Below are positions 19,931 to 28,991 of a stretch of 64,000 nucleotides of DNA, in pieces. The translations under genes were made by a program, and so were the position numbers. Each line of letters opens with the position of its first letter. Positions within the stretch are counted from its first letter, which is position 1. Under the pieces are notes generated by a model. That model was not told the origin of the DNA. It was given only the letters and a program-made list of their open reading frames with translations, and searched no databases. This stretch comes from JAICYJ01 sp963766445 (GTDB lineage: Bacteria > Actinomycetota > Thermoleophilia > Gaiellales > JAICJC01). The stretch is from NCBI GenBank assembly GCA_963766445.1, contig CAVXZW010000024.1, positions 1 to 64,000 on the forward strand, written 5' to 3'.

Positions 19931-21120
19931 GCATCGAACACACCGACGTGCTGATTGCAGGTGCCGGGCTCGGCGGCGCCAGAGTGGCTGAGGGGCTGCG
20001 GGCGGCCGGTTTCGACGGCCGCATCGTGGTCGCCGGCGCCGAGCAGCATGGGCCGTACGAACGCCCTGCCCTGTCGAAGCGGGTGCTGCTCGGCGAGTGC
20101 CCGGTCTCTGCCATCGGGCTGCGGCCGGACGCGTACTGGCGCGACCACGCCATCGAGCTGCGCACCGGCGAGATCGTCGATTCGATCGACGTCGGCGCCC
20201 GCCGGGCCACCGCCGGCGGCCACCAGCTGCGGTGGGGGCGTCTCGTGCTGGCGACGGGCGTCCGCGCCCGCCGCATCCCGGAGCTCGAGGGACTCGCGAA
20301 CGTCCACTACCTGCGTACCGCCGACGATGCCGCGAACCTGCGTGACGCGCTGCTCGGCACCGGACGGCTGGTGGTGATAGGTGCCGGCTTCGTGGGCCTC
20401 GAGGCGGCATCGGCCGCGCTCAGGCTGGGAGTCGACGTGAGTGTGGTCGACCCGGCGCCGGTGCCCTTCCTGATGACCCTCGGCCCGGCGGTCGGACAGC
20501 TGATGGGACAGAATGCGAGAGACGCAGGTGTCGACCTTCGGCTCGCCACCTCGATCGCGCGCGTGCTGAGTGAGAGCGGCCGCGCGGTTGGGGTGGAGTT
20601 GCAGGACGGCTCGCGTATCGACTGCGACGCCGTGCTGGTTGGCATCGGATCCCTGCCCAACAGCCAGATCGCCGAAGGCTCGCTGGCGCTCGCGACCGAC
20701 CGGGGAATCATCACCGATGAGAGCGGGCGCACGTCTGCGGACGGGGTATTCGCCTGCGGTGACGTGGCAGCGGCCCAGCGCGCGAACGGCTCGGTGAATC
20801 GCATCGAGCACTGGAGCGCGGCCGCCTGGAGCGCGCGTGCGGTGGCGTGCGCGATTGTGGGCACGACTCCGCCGGCACCTGTCCCCGCCTACTTCTGGAC
20901 GGATCAGTTCGGACGCAGGCTTCAGGTGGTCGGCCACACCGACGCGCGACTCGACCCGGCCCTGGACGGGGCCGAGGAAGGATTCGTTGCCCGCTACCGG
21001 GACGCGGCCGGGCGGCTCCTGGCGGTCGCCCTGCTCGACCGGCCCGAGCAGCTCTCGGCTGCCCGTCTCGAACTGATCACCGCCAACGACACGCCAACCC
21101 TGTCCAGTTCGGTTCTGTAA
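19927..21120 (+). CDS. NAD(P)H-dependent ferredoxin reductase (rhodocoxin/putidaredoxin reductase type)
   Basis: 397 residues. FAD motif GAGLGG (12-17), the PYERPALSK loop, a central NAD(P)-binding motif VVIGAGFVGLEAASAA (about 140-157), the second FAD motif GVFACGDVA, and a C-terminal reductase domain. These enzymes pass electrons from NAD(P)H to a small ferredoxin; the adjacent coupled ferredoxin is the natural partner. Together they make a plausible cytosolic electron entry for module 1. Confidence 0.9.
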   Translation: MSIEHTDVLIAGAGLGGARVAEGLRAAGFDGRIVVAGAEQHGPYERPALSKRVLLGECPVSAIGLRPDAYWRDHAIELRTGEIVDSIDVGARRATAGGHQLRWGRLVLATGVRARRIPELEGLANVHYLRTADDAANLRDALLGTGRLVVIGAGFVGLEAASAALRLGVDVSVVDPAPVPFLMTLGPAVGQLMGQNARDAGVDLRLATSIARVLSESGRAVGVELQDGSRIDCDAVLVGIGSLPNSQIAEGSLALATDRGIITDESGRTSADGVFACGDVAAAQRANGSVNRIEHWSAAAWSARAVACAIVGTTPPAPVPAYFWTDQFGRRLQVVGHTDARLDPALDGAEEGFVARYRDAAGRLLAVALLDRPEQLSAARLELITANDTPTLSSSVL

Positions 21121-21199
21121 CTCCTGGCGGCCTGGTGCGTGGTGGACAGTGAATGGATGATGTGGGCGTCATCCGGGTCTAGCAATGAGGAGGCAAGCT

Positions 21200-21583
21200 G
21201 TGTATACCCGTGTGATCACGCGCGGTCTCACCATCGCCGGAGTCGCAATCGGCTCGGCGCTTCTGATCGGTGCCCTGGCATTGGCCATGCGCGGTCTCGC
21301 GCCGGTGGCGTCGAACGCCGCGGTCAAGCCCGCGACCGTACACACCCTGCGGGCGCTCAATCGCCCGGCGCACAACCTGGTCAAGCGCCTGGTTGCGTGG
21401 CACGCGCCGCGCGTTCCCAAGGTGCACCTGCACTCGGTCAAGCCGGTCGTGGTGACCGTGACCGCCCCGCCCGCGGTGGTACCAGCGCCGCAGTCAGCGG
21501 CAGCCACCACGGTCGGCGCCGCCCACGAGCACCGGAAGCTCCGGCGGCTACGGGCAGGACGACGGATCGGGGTCCGGCGATGA
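21200..21583 (+). CDS. Small membrane-anchored protein, module 2 (first)
   Basis: 127 residues. One N-terminal helix (ITIAG-type, residues 8-30) is followed by a basic, Val/Pro-rich extracytoplasmic region with many His, Lys and Arg. No known domain. GTG 21200 is favoured over ATG 21185 because AGGAGG lies six bases upstream of the GTG. Its stop overlaps the next start (ATGA). It occupies the same place in module 2 as the small proteins before ApbE1. Confidence 0.65.
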   Translation: MYTRVITRGLTIAGVAIGSALLIGALALAMRGLAPVASNAAVKPATVHTLRALNRPAHNLVKRLVAWHAPRVPKVHLHSVKPVVVTVTAPPAVVPAPQSAAATTVGAAHEHRKLRRLRAGRRIGVRR

Positions 21584-21984
21584 CTAGCGTCGCCATCAAG
21601 ACCTACACGGTGGTGATCGCCCTCATCTGCGGCGCCGCGCTGGCCTGGAGCATCAATCAGCAGCACCTCGCGGCGACAAGCGCCACCGATGCCCGCAACT
21701 GGCAGCGGCTTGCGCGGGCAACCGTGGCGCACGACCGGGCGACCACCCATGCCAATGAGATGCTCGTCACCCGCTACAACCGCCTGGTGCATCGCACCGC
21801 GGCCGCGCAGAAGAAGCTGGTGCACGCCGTCAAGGCCGCGCAGTCGGCCGCTGCCACGGCGGGCTCGCAGGCAACCGTCTACCGCACCGTCTCCGGCGGC
21901 ACCGTGTACGCGCCTGCCTCGAGCAGCTTGCCGGCGCCGACACCGGCACCGGTCAGCGCACCCCCGACCACGAGGACCAGCTGA
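21580..21984 (+). CDS. Small membrane-anchored protein, module 2 (second)
   Basis: 134 residues. Signal-anchor helix (VVIALICGAALAW, about 9-22), then an alpha-helical, probably coiled-coil region (about 35-95) and a Ser/Pro-rich tail. No known domain, no flavinylation-like SGAT sequence. It overlaps both neighbours (ATGA upstream, TGATG to ApbE2), which indicates coupled translation. It may be the separate equivalent of the N-terminal anchor segment of ApbE1. Confidence 0.68.
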   Translation: MTSVAIKTYTVVIALICGAALAWSINQQHLAATSATDARNWQRLARATVAHDRATTHANEMLVTRYNRLVHRTAAAQKKLVHAVKAAQSAAATAGSQATVYRTVSGGTVYAPASSSLPAPTPAPVSAPPTTRTS

Positions 21985-22913
21985 TGAGCACCATGACCGG
22001 CGCGACCACCCACCCTGCCTGGCGGTGGCCCGCCACCGGCAGCACCTGGCACGTGCACCACTCGGGCGGCATCGACGCCGCAGATGCGCAGGCCGCTGCC
22101 GAGCTGGTTGAGCGGGACGAGGCCCGATGGTCGCGGTTCCGGCCGTCCAGCGAGGTCTCGCGGATCAACAGCAGCGCCGGGCGGGCCGTGCCGGTGAGTC
22201 GTGAGACGCTCGAGCTGCTGGCCGCGTGTCAGTACTGGATGCAGCGCACCGGCGGCGTGTTCCAGCCGCTGGTGGGAGCGGTGCTGGTGTCCTGGGGATA
22301 CCGGAACAGCCTGCTGGAGCGGCCGGCCGGCACCGAATCCAGCCCCGGTGACCAACCGGTCACCGGGGAGATCGAGCTCGACATCATCGCCGGCACCGTC
22401 CGCATACCGCTCCAGGCGCAGCTCGACCTGGGTGGCATTGCAAAGGGCTGGATGGCGCAGCGGCTCGCGGACATGCTCGCCGACCGCTGTGACGATGAAA
22501 CCATCCTGGTCGATGCGGGCGGCGATCTCGCCTCGGCCCGCGGAGACCACGTCGTCGCCGTCGAACGCCCCGGCGTGTCGCTGCCCAACCGCCCCGGCCT
22601 GCCGGCCGGCGAGGCCGTCGTGCGCATCACGATCAGCCAGGGCGAGGGCGTCGCCACCTCGGGTTCCGGGCGCCGGCGATGGGTGAACGGCGACGGCCAG
22701 ATCGCGCACCACCTGATCGACCCCGTCGCTGGACGCCCAGGACCTCGCACCCAGGCCACCGTGATCGCCGGCGACGTCGTCACCGCAGACGTGCTGGCCA
22801 AGACCCTGGCGCTGCGGCCGCAGCTGATCGGCGTTGCCGCCGAGACGGCGATGATCACAGCCGGTACCCTCACCCACACCACGCGGGCGTGGGATCGGCG
22901 GGTGCTGCCGTGA
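21984..22913 (+). CDS. ApbE-type FMN transferase (module 2)
   Basis: 309 residues with the ApbE motifs DLGGIAKG, LVDAGGDL and HHLIDPVAGRPG. There is no signal peptide or lipobox, unlike most exported ApbE proteins, so either it acts in the cytosol or it depends on a partner. It differs clearly from ApbE1, so the two are not a recent duplication. It overlaps the preceding small anchored protein and the following heme b protein, which places flavin transfer and heme electron transfer in one transcript. Confidence 0.87.
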   Translation: MSTMTGATTHPAWRWPATGSTWHVHHSGGIDAADAQAAAELVERDEARWSRFRPSSEVSRINSSAGRAVPVSRETLELLAACQYWMQRTGGVFQPLVGAVLVSWGYRNSLLERPAGTESSPGDQPVTGEIELDIIAGTVRIPLQAQLDLGGIAKGWMAQRLADMLADRCDDETILVDAGGDLASARGDHVVAVERPGVSLPNRPGLPAGEAVVRITISQGEGVATSGSGRRRWVNGDGQIAHHLIDPVAGRPGPRTQATVIAGDVVTADVLAKTLALRPQLIGVAAETAMITAGTLTHTTRAWDRRVLP

Positions 22914-23488
22914 TCGCATGGGAGACCGCCCGTGCCAGTGCTTTCGTCGCGTTCGGCTGCTACACGCTGGTGGTTGCGTGGGGCGTGCTGCTGGCCGGCC
23001 GTGCCTGGCGCCCGGCGGCGCCACAGCTGGCGTTCCACCGCTTCCTGTCGTCGCTGGGGCTGATCGCGGTGGTGCTGCACGTGTCGGCGGTGCTGCTCGA
23101 CCACTACGCCCGGGTGCCGCTGACCGGCCTCGTGGGAGTGGGCGTGCGCCCAGCCGTAATGTTGGGCGCGGCCGCGCTGTGGTTGACGGTGGCGCTGCCG
23201 CTCTCGTTCCGGCTGAAGCGCGCCGGGTTCATGAGCAATCGCTCCTGGAGGCTGCTGCACTACTTCGGATACGCGGTGTGGGTGCTGGCGCTCCTGCACG
23301 GGATTGCCGCCGGCACCGACTCTCGCTCCTATCCGGCGATCGCAATGTACGCCGCGTCCGGATCGATCGTCGCCGCCGCGGCATGGTGGCGCTGGCTCGA
23401 GCGGTCGCAAACCGGCGAGGTCGGCCACGTGAAACGCCCGGAGTCCGATTCGTTCCCAGCCCGGCGACCCGATAGTTCTTTGACGTGA
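22910..23488 (+). CDS. Ferric reductase-like bis-heme b membrane protein (module 2)
   Basis: 192 residues from GTG 22910. About five helices; two His pairs (FHRF...VVLH, 13 residues between; LHYFGY...ALLH, 12 between), as expected for two b hemes, and no flavin or nucleotide domain. Overlaps ApbE2 by four bases and the sigma factor gene by four bases. Same inferred role as the module 1 protein at 19119. Confidence 0.82.
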   Translation: MIAWETARASAFVAFGCYTLVVAWGVLLAGRAWRPAAPQLAFHRFLSSLGLIAVVLHVSAVLLDHYARVPLTGLVGVGVRPAVMLGAAALWLTVALPLSFRLKRAGFMSNRSWRLLHYFGYAVWVLALLHGIAAGTDSRSYPAIAMYAASGSIVAAAAWWRWLERSQTGEVGHVKRPESDSFPARRPDSSLT

Positions 23489-24660
23489 GACGCCGGAACG
23501 ACCAGCAGCGCAGCGACGACCTTGACGGCCTGTACCGCGAGCTTTACCCGTCGCTGGTGCGGTTCTCGCAGGGAATCGTCGGCAGCCGGTCAGACGCCGA
23601 GGACGCGGTGCACGACGCCTTTGTTGCCGCCGTCCGCACCGCGCCGGCTGAGGATCCGCGGCCATGGCTGTTCCGAGTCACCCGCAACGCCTCCATCGAT
23701 CTGCTCCGGCGCCGCAAGCCGACGGTGCCCATCGAGGCCGTCGAGACGGGCCTGCCGGCGACCGGCTCGATCGGCCCCCACGCCTCCGCGGTGCTGTCCG
23801 AGCAGCTGGCGCTGATGCGGGCCGGGCTGGATGCACTCCCGGAGCGCGGACGCACCGCCATCCTGTTACGGGAGCTTGGCGGGCTGCCCTATTCCGAGAT
23901 CGGCCAGGTGCTCGACACCACCGAGGGCAACGTCAAGGTTCTGATCTTCCGGGCGCGGGCGTCGCTGCATGAGTTGACCGAGGCGACTGAACTGGACTGC
24001 AAGTCGGTGCGTAGGACGCTCTCCGCAGCCGCCGACGGCGAGGCGGGGCTCGCCGAACGCGCCCGCGCCCAGCTGCACTCCGTGCACTGTCACTCCTGCC
24101 GCACCTTCACGGACTCGATCGGCAGCCAGCGGGTCGCGATCGTCGCGCTGGTGCCGTTATTCGCCGCACCTCAGGCGCTCGGCATGACGGGCGGCGGCAG
24201 CGTCTTGGGCGGCGGCATTACCGGCATGAAGGCCGCACTCGCCGGGATGCTGGCGGCGGCCACGGTCGGCGTCAGCGCCGGCGGCGTGGCCGTCTGGAAT
24301 CCGTCGCACGTCCACCCTGTTCCGTCCCACATCGCTGCCGCGGCCGGGCCGAGTTCGACGACTGCCGGCGATGCCCGCGAGCGCGAGCAGTCTGCGGACG
24401 CGGCTGAGCCGACCGATGCACCGGAGACGCCCGTGAGTGCTGGAGACGGGGCTGAGACCGGTGACAAGACGGGCGCCGACACGCAGTCCGAGACCGCGTC
24501 CGGACAGAGCACCCAGTTCGCATCCATGATCGAGCCGGATGATGGCGCCAGCACCGCCTCGGTGGCCACAACCACAACGCACAGGACGGCGACGCAAAAC
24601 GAGTCCGAGTCCGGCGACAACCCGCATCAGCCCGGATCCGGAGCGCCTCGCGACACTTGA
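23485..24660 (+). CDS. ECF sigma factor fused to zinc anti-sigma-like and membrane segments
   Basis: 391 residues. Sigma region 2 is at about 15-80 and region 4 at about 108-165 (YSEIGQVLDTTEGNVK helix-turn-helix). A zinc-finger anti-sigma signature follows: C172, then H198-x3-C202-x2-C205. Two hydrophobic segments (about 217-235 and 246-270) and an acidic Ser/Thr-rich tail of about 120 residues complete it. Normal ECF factors end soon after region 4, so this looks like a sigma factor carrying its own membrane-tethered anti-sigma module. Starting at GTG 23485 inside the heme b gene, it is in the module 2 operon and could control the cluster. No cleavage site was identified. Confidence 0.85.
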   Translation: MRRRNDQQRSDDLDGLYRELYPSLVRFSQGIVGSRSDAEDAVHDAFVAAVRTAPAEDPRPWLFRVTRNASIDLLRRRKPTVPIEAVETGLPATGSIGPHASAVLSEQLALMRAGLDALPERGRTAILLRELGGLPYSEIGQVLDTTEGNVKVLIFRARASLHELTEATELDCKSVRRTLSAAADGEAGLAERARAQLHSVHCHSCRTFTDSIGSQRVAIVALVPLFAAPQALGMTGGGSVLGGGITGMKAALAGMLAAATVGVSAGGVAVWNPSHVHPVPSHIAAAAGPSSTTAGDAREREQSADAAEPTDAPETPVSAGDGAETGDKTGADTQSETASGQSTQFASMIEPDDGASTASVATTTTHRTATQNESESGDNPHQPGSGAPRDT

Positions 24661-24832
24661 GCAGCGGTTGCTGACCGGGCGACCAGCCCAGTGTTCGACC
24701 CAAGATTCTCGCGGCAGCCGCGCGTGGTTGCGGGCGGGTCGACCATCGCCGCGGCGGTGAGTAGTTCCCCGCAGGGCGCGTTCGGTGAATCCTCGGCTCC
24801 ACGACGTCGGGCCGAAGGCGTATTGTCAGCCC

Positions 24833-25609
24833 ATGCAGCAGCCTGAGCGGCCACCGCGCAGCGACGCCACCGTCGTGGCATTAGCCGTCGCTGCGATCGT
24901 GCTGGTAATGATCGGGGTCGGTGTCGCCTCGTACTACGCGGGGCGCGACCACCGGTCCACCGCGACCGCCGCGGGCAGCTCCACCTCCGCCCCGGCTCCT
25001 GCGGCCGTGTCATCACAGGTCGCGGTCGGCGCGCACGCCTTCGTCCAGTTCGCCTGCGCGCAGTGCCACGGCGATCGCGGCGCGGGCGGGGTCTCGCCCT
25101 ATGTGCCCGCACTGCAGAGCCTTGCGCCGGGTCTGACCGTCGCCCAGCTGACGTCCACCATCGAGCACGGGGCGGGCGTCTCCAGCAACCCCACACGGCC
25201 GTTCATGCCGATCTGGCACGGCGTCATCGCCAAGCGGCAGATCGCCGCTCTGGTGGCCTACATGAAGGCAGGCTTTCCGGCGGTGCAGTACGCGGATCCG
25301 GTGCCGGTACCCGGCAACCAGGGCGACATCGCCGCGGGACAGGCGCTCTATCAGCGCTACAGCTGCATCAACTGCCACGGCCCCAACGGCCTCGGTGGCG
25401 TGCCCAACCCGCAATCACCAGACACCGTGATCCCACCGCTGGTGGGCAAGGGCTTCCACGGCGAGTTCAGCGACAAGGACATCGCCCAGATCATCCGCAC
25501 CGGCAGCGTGATCGGTAAGGCGCCGATCGTGAGCATGCCGCACTGGGGCACAATCCTCAGCGACAAGCAGATCGCCCAGCTGGTCGCCTACATCGACTCG
25601 CTGACCTGA
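24833..25609 (+). CDS. Membrane-anchored diheme cytochrome c
   Basis: 258 residues. N-terminal anchor (about 14-36) and an Ala/Ser/Pro linker, then two cytochrome c domains with heme sites CAQCH (75-79) and CINCH (178-182). Likely axial Met residues are M125 (RPFMPIW) and M235 (VSMPHW). ATG 24833 is the start because the upstream extension is not signal-like. It is 172 bases after the sigma gene, so it may have its own promoter. The inferred role is extracytoplasmic electron carrier, accepting from or giving to the heme b and flavin proteins of the cluster. Confidence 0.88.
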   Translation: MQQPERPPRSDATVVALAVAAIVLVMIGVGVASYYAGRDHRSTATAAGSSTSAPAPAAVSSQVAVGAHAFVQFACAQCHGDRGAGGVSPYVPALQSLAPGLTVAQLTSTIEHGAGVSSNPTRPFMPIWHGVIAKRQIAALVAYMKAGFPAVQYADPVPVPGNQGDIAAGQALYQRYSCINCHGPNGLGGVPNPQSPDTVIPPLVGKGFHGEFSDKDIAQIIRTGSVIGKAPIVSMPHWGTILSDKQIAQLVAYIDSLT

Positions 25610-25816
25610 TGTCGAAGCGGAGGTGCCGGGCAATCGTCACCCGTGTTACGCCGGCGTGACCCACACGCCTCGCCCCATCCTGCACGTCCCGAAGCCACCC
25701 GACAAGACTCGCGGCCGCGGCGGACCGGCGCTGCTTGACAGGAGTTCGGAAGCCCTGAGGCGTATTTGAGCCGTGTACTACGGCGATCCGGAGCAAACGG
25801 CGAGCAAGGGCATCGC

Positions 25817-27748
25817 TCAGCCGCGCAGTGCTCGCAGTGCGTTGAGGATGACGGCGAGGTCGATCGCTTCTTGGAAGAGGGCACCCGCGACCGGTGTGAG
25901 GTATCCGGCGGCGGCGACTGCCATGGCGCCGAGGCTGAGCCCCATTCCGGCCAGCACGCTTTGTCGCGCGATGTGAAGGGACCGTCGGCCGGTGTGCACT
26001 GCATCCGCCACTCGGTCGATCCGGTCGACGGTAATGACGGCATCCGCCGTCTCCGAGGACACGGTTGCGCCGGCCACGCCCATCGCGATGCCAAGATCCG
26101 CGAGTGCCAGCGCGGGCGCGTCGTTGACCCCGTCACCGACCATGATCACCGGGCGTAGCCCGGGGTCGTCGCGCAACCGTCGAACAACCTCGAGTTTCTG
26201 CTCGGGCGACTGCTCGGCGTACACGCGGTCGACTCCGAGCTGTCTCCCGACCCGTTCCGCCACCGATCGGCGGTCGCCGGACACCATAGCGACGTGGCGG
26301 ATCCCCTCAGCGCGCAGTCGCTCCACGATCCGGTCGGTGTCTGGGCGCAGCTCGTCGGCCATTACGATCACCCCACCAACATGGCCGTCGACGCAGACGA
26401 GCACGTGCGCCTCGCCCGAGCCGTGGCCGGGTAGCACCGCCGTGGAGGAGAGCTCGTCCTCCCCTATTCCCGCCGCACGCATAAACGTTCGGCTTCCGAC
26501 CGCCACCACGTGGCCGTCGACCACCGCTCGAATGCCCTGACCGGGTGCCTCACGAACATCGGACGGGGTAGCAAGCGGGAGGCCGGCCTCGACCGCGGCA
26601 CGCACGAGCGCGTCACCGAGCACGTGGGCCGACATCTGATCGACCGAGGCAGCAAGAGCCAGCACCTGGCCGGGGTGGTGACCGTGGTAGGTGACAATGT
26701 CGCGAACATCGGGCGTACCGACGGTGAGCGTGCCGGTCTTGTCGAACAGGACGGTCCGCGCTTCGCCGAGCGTTTCGATCGCGCCCGCGCCCTTGACGAT
26801 CACGCCGCACCGAGCGGCACGCGAAAGGCCGGAGACCAGCGCGATCGGCGCGGCCAGTATCAGCGGGCAGGGCGTGGCGACGACCACCACCGCCAGCGCC
26901 CGGACGGGGTCGCCACTGATCGCCCACGCGAGCGCCGCGGCGATCAGCGTCGCGGGCAGGAAGAAGCCGGCGTATCGGTCTGCCATGCGGACGAATGGGG
27001 CGCGGTGTGCCTGCGCCTGCTCGACCAGACGAACGAGCGCCGCGTAGGCGCTCTCCGCCGCCGGCCGGTCGGCACGCACATCGAACGGGGAACCGGCGTT
27101 CGCCGATCCGCTCAGCACCGGCAAGCCGGGAGCGATCGTGATCGGCAACGGTTCGCCGCTCAGCGTGCTCGTGTCGACAACCGCCTCCGCACCGACCACG
27201 GTTCCGTCCACAGGCACTACCTCGCCTGTACGGACGACCACGACGTCGCCCGTGCGCACCTTGTCGACCGGCACCGGCTCAATCCGATCTCCCACCCGCA
27301 ACTGGGCGACCTTGGGGGCTCGCTGGATCAGCGCCGTCAACTCACGCCTGGCCCGTGTCGAGGCAATGTCTTCCAGCGTCTGGCCGCCCGAGAACATGAG
27401 ACCGATGATGACGCCAGCAAACTCCTCGCCCAGCGCGAGCGCCCCGATCATGGCCACCAGCGCGATCGCGTCGACCCCCATGTGATGATCGACGATCACC
27501 GTTCTAATCACCTCGAACGCGAGCTCGGTGGCCAGCAGCGCCACCGCCGCGAACCACACGTCACTCGCCGCAGCGCGCTCGCCCGAGAGGTACAACACGC
27601 CGCCGACCAGAATCGACAGCGCAGCGACCAACGCCAGGATCCGCGCACGGTGCGCAACCAACCAGCCCCCGACGCGACCGCCCCATCCCGGACGATCGCG
27701 CCCGCAGGCCATGCCTTCTACCACCGACGGCACCTGTTCAGAGGTCAT
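25817..27748 (-). CDS. Heavy-metal P1B-type ATPase with TPCP motif (copy 1)
   Basis: 643 residues. No N-terminal metal-binding domain; actuator SGEP at 197-200, membrane metal motif TPCP at 292-295, phosphorylated D336 in DKTGTLT, hinge VMVGDGVNDAPALA, and a hydrophobic C-terminus ending ILNALRALRG. The TPCP signature, as opposed to CPC or CPH, is associated with the less studied P1B-5-like group, for which Ni/Fe/Co have been proposed. Substrate not assignable here. A paralogue with the same motifs is at 59237. Convergent with the cytochrome c gene. Confidence 0.87.
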   Translation of the reverse strand: MTSEQVPSVVEGMACGRDRPGWGGRVGGWLVAHRARILALVAALSILVGGVLYLSGERAAASDVWFAAVALLATELAFEVIRTVIVDHHMGVDAIALVAMIGALALGEEFAGVIIGLMFSGGQTLEDIASTRARRELTALIQRAPKVAQLRVGDRIEPVPVDKVRTGDVVVVRTGEVVPVDGTVVGAEAVVDTSTLSGEPLPITIAPGLPVLSGSANAGSPFDVRADRPAAESAYAALVRLVEQAQAHRAPFVRMADRYAGFFLPATLIAAALAWAISGDPVRALAVVVVATPCPLILAAPIALVSGLSRAARCGVIVKGAGAIETLGEARTVLFDKTGTLTVGTPDVRDIVTYHGHHPGQVLALAASVDQMSAHVLGDALVRAAVEAGLPLATPSDVREAPGQGIRAVVDGHVVAVGSRTFMRAAGIGEDELSSTAVLPGHGSGEAHVLVCVDGHVGGVIVMADELRPDTDRIVERLRAEGIRHVAMVSGDRRSVAERVGRQLGVDRVYAEQSPEQKLEVVRRLRDDPGLRPVIMVGDGVNDAPALALADLGIAMGVAGATVSSETADAVITVDRIDRVADAVHTGRRSLHIARQSVLAGMGLSLGAMAVAAAGYLTPVAGALFQEAIDLAVILNALRALRG

Positions 27749-28003
27749 ACCCCACTATCAGCGAACGTGTGTGCACGCGCATCCGTGCCCCCGCCGACCT
27801 GTCGCCGTAGAACCCCGCAGCGAAGAGTCGACGAGGAATTCCCGCACCCCGCTCTTTCGACCTCGCTAGCCTAAGGACATACTGGCACGTGGTAGCGCGC
27901 ACCGGGACGGCCGAGGGAGGCGGCGACTCCTCGCACGCGGCAGTAACTCCGATCGCTGGTTAGCTGGGCGCGGTAACCGGTGGCCTGCTTGACTGCGGTG
28001 GCG

Positions 28004-28618
28004 ATGAGGACAGGAATTGGTATCGGCGAGCCCTTCAGTGACCAGTTGGAGCGCTGGCTTCGCAGCGATGGCACCAAGACGCTTGGAGCGCTGAGTGAGG
28101 TGTTCGCGGAGAAGAGCTTCGCGGTCACGATCGTGCTCCTGATGTTCGTTCCTGCTCTGCCGCTTCCCACCGGTGGGATCAGTCACGTGTTCGAGGTCAT
28201 CACGGTCGTCTTGGCCGCGGAGATGGCGCTTGGCCGACGCACGGTGTGGCTTCCCGAACGGTGGCAGCGCCGCGAGCTTGGCGCGACGACGACGGAGAAG
28301 GCGATTCCGTTCATGATCCGCTGGATTCGGCGGGTTGAGCGATTCTCGCGACCGCGCGGCGCCTGGCTGTTCGAGCAGGGCTGGGTGCTGAGGCTTGTCG
28401 GTCTGCTAGTGATGGGATTCGCGGTCGGTGCGGCGGTCGCGCCGCCGTTCTCGGGGCTCGACACGTTGCCAGCGATGGGCGCCGTCGCCGTCGCACTTGC
28501 GATCATCCTCGAAGACATGGTCGTGCTCGCGATCGGCGCCGCGATCGGCACCGGCGGCATCATCCTGATCCTTACCGTTGGCGCCGCAATCGTTCGCGTA
28601 TTCCGAACCCTGATCTGA
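28004..28618 (+). CDS. ExoD family membrane protein (copy 2)
   Basis: 204 residues, clearly homologous end to end with the ExoD protein at 2862 (LPALPLPTGGISHVFE, then APPFSGLDTLPAMGAVAVAL). Four or so helices, none missing. ATG 28004 gives the same N-terminal length as the paralogue; GTG 27980 is possible. Alone in its orientation, next to the flavodoxin/ABC block. Confidence 0.83.
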   Translation: MRTGIGIGEPFSDQLERWLRSDGTKTLGALSEVFAEKSFAVTIVLLMFVPALPLPTGGISHVFEVITVVLAAEMALGRRTVWLPERWQRRELGATTTEKAIPFMIRWIRRVERFSRPRGAWLFEQGWVLRLVGLLVMGFAVGAAVAPPFSGLDTLPAMGAVAVALAIILEDMVVLAIGAAIGTGGIILILTVGAAIVRVFRTLI

Positions 28619-28991
28619 CACTCCTCCCACCCACAAGCCGCAACGGGGCTGCTAGTGGGACGACCCACCGCTCCGTCGCGCCGTCGTGACTGAGAGCTGA
28701 AACCGACCGTCCGGTGTCGGCAGCGCGTCGTCATGCCCTGAGGTGATCTCGGATCAGCCGCCGAGCCATCGAGTTGGCCGGTGGCAGCTGCACCCGCTGC
28801 TGTGACCCTGCGCTCTCAGCGCCGGCTGGCCGCGGCGATCGCCGCGGCCAGCCGTCAGAAGCGCGCGGGCCAGGAACTCGTCGGCACAGCAACCGACCTC
28901 GCTTCCTGAATGCGACGCTACCATCTGCCTCAAATCGCGGCCAGCGCCTCTGGTATCGGCTGAACGCCGACCTCCGTCGCAGCCAGGCGTG
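28619..28991. other. Intergenic stretch with a perfect palindrome
   Basis: About 370 bases between convergent genes. No open frame has a recognisable domain. The notable element is the palindrome at 28823-28854. Confidence 0.4.
28823..28854. repeat. 32-base perfect palindrome
   Basis: Two 16-base arms with no spacer, centred on GATC and rich in CGCGG. It lies 205 bases after the ExoD stop and about 140 bases after the flavodoxin stop. There is no T run, so it is not a classical terminator in either direction. It could be a bidirectional transcription stop or a protein site. Confidence 0.7.
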
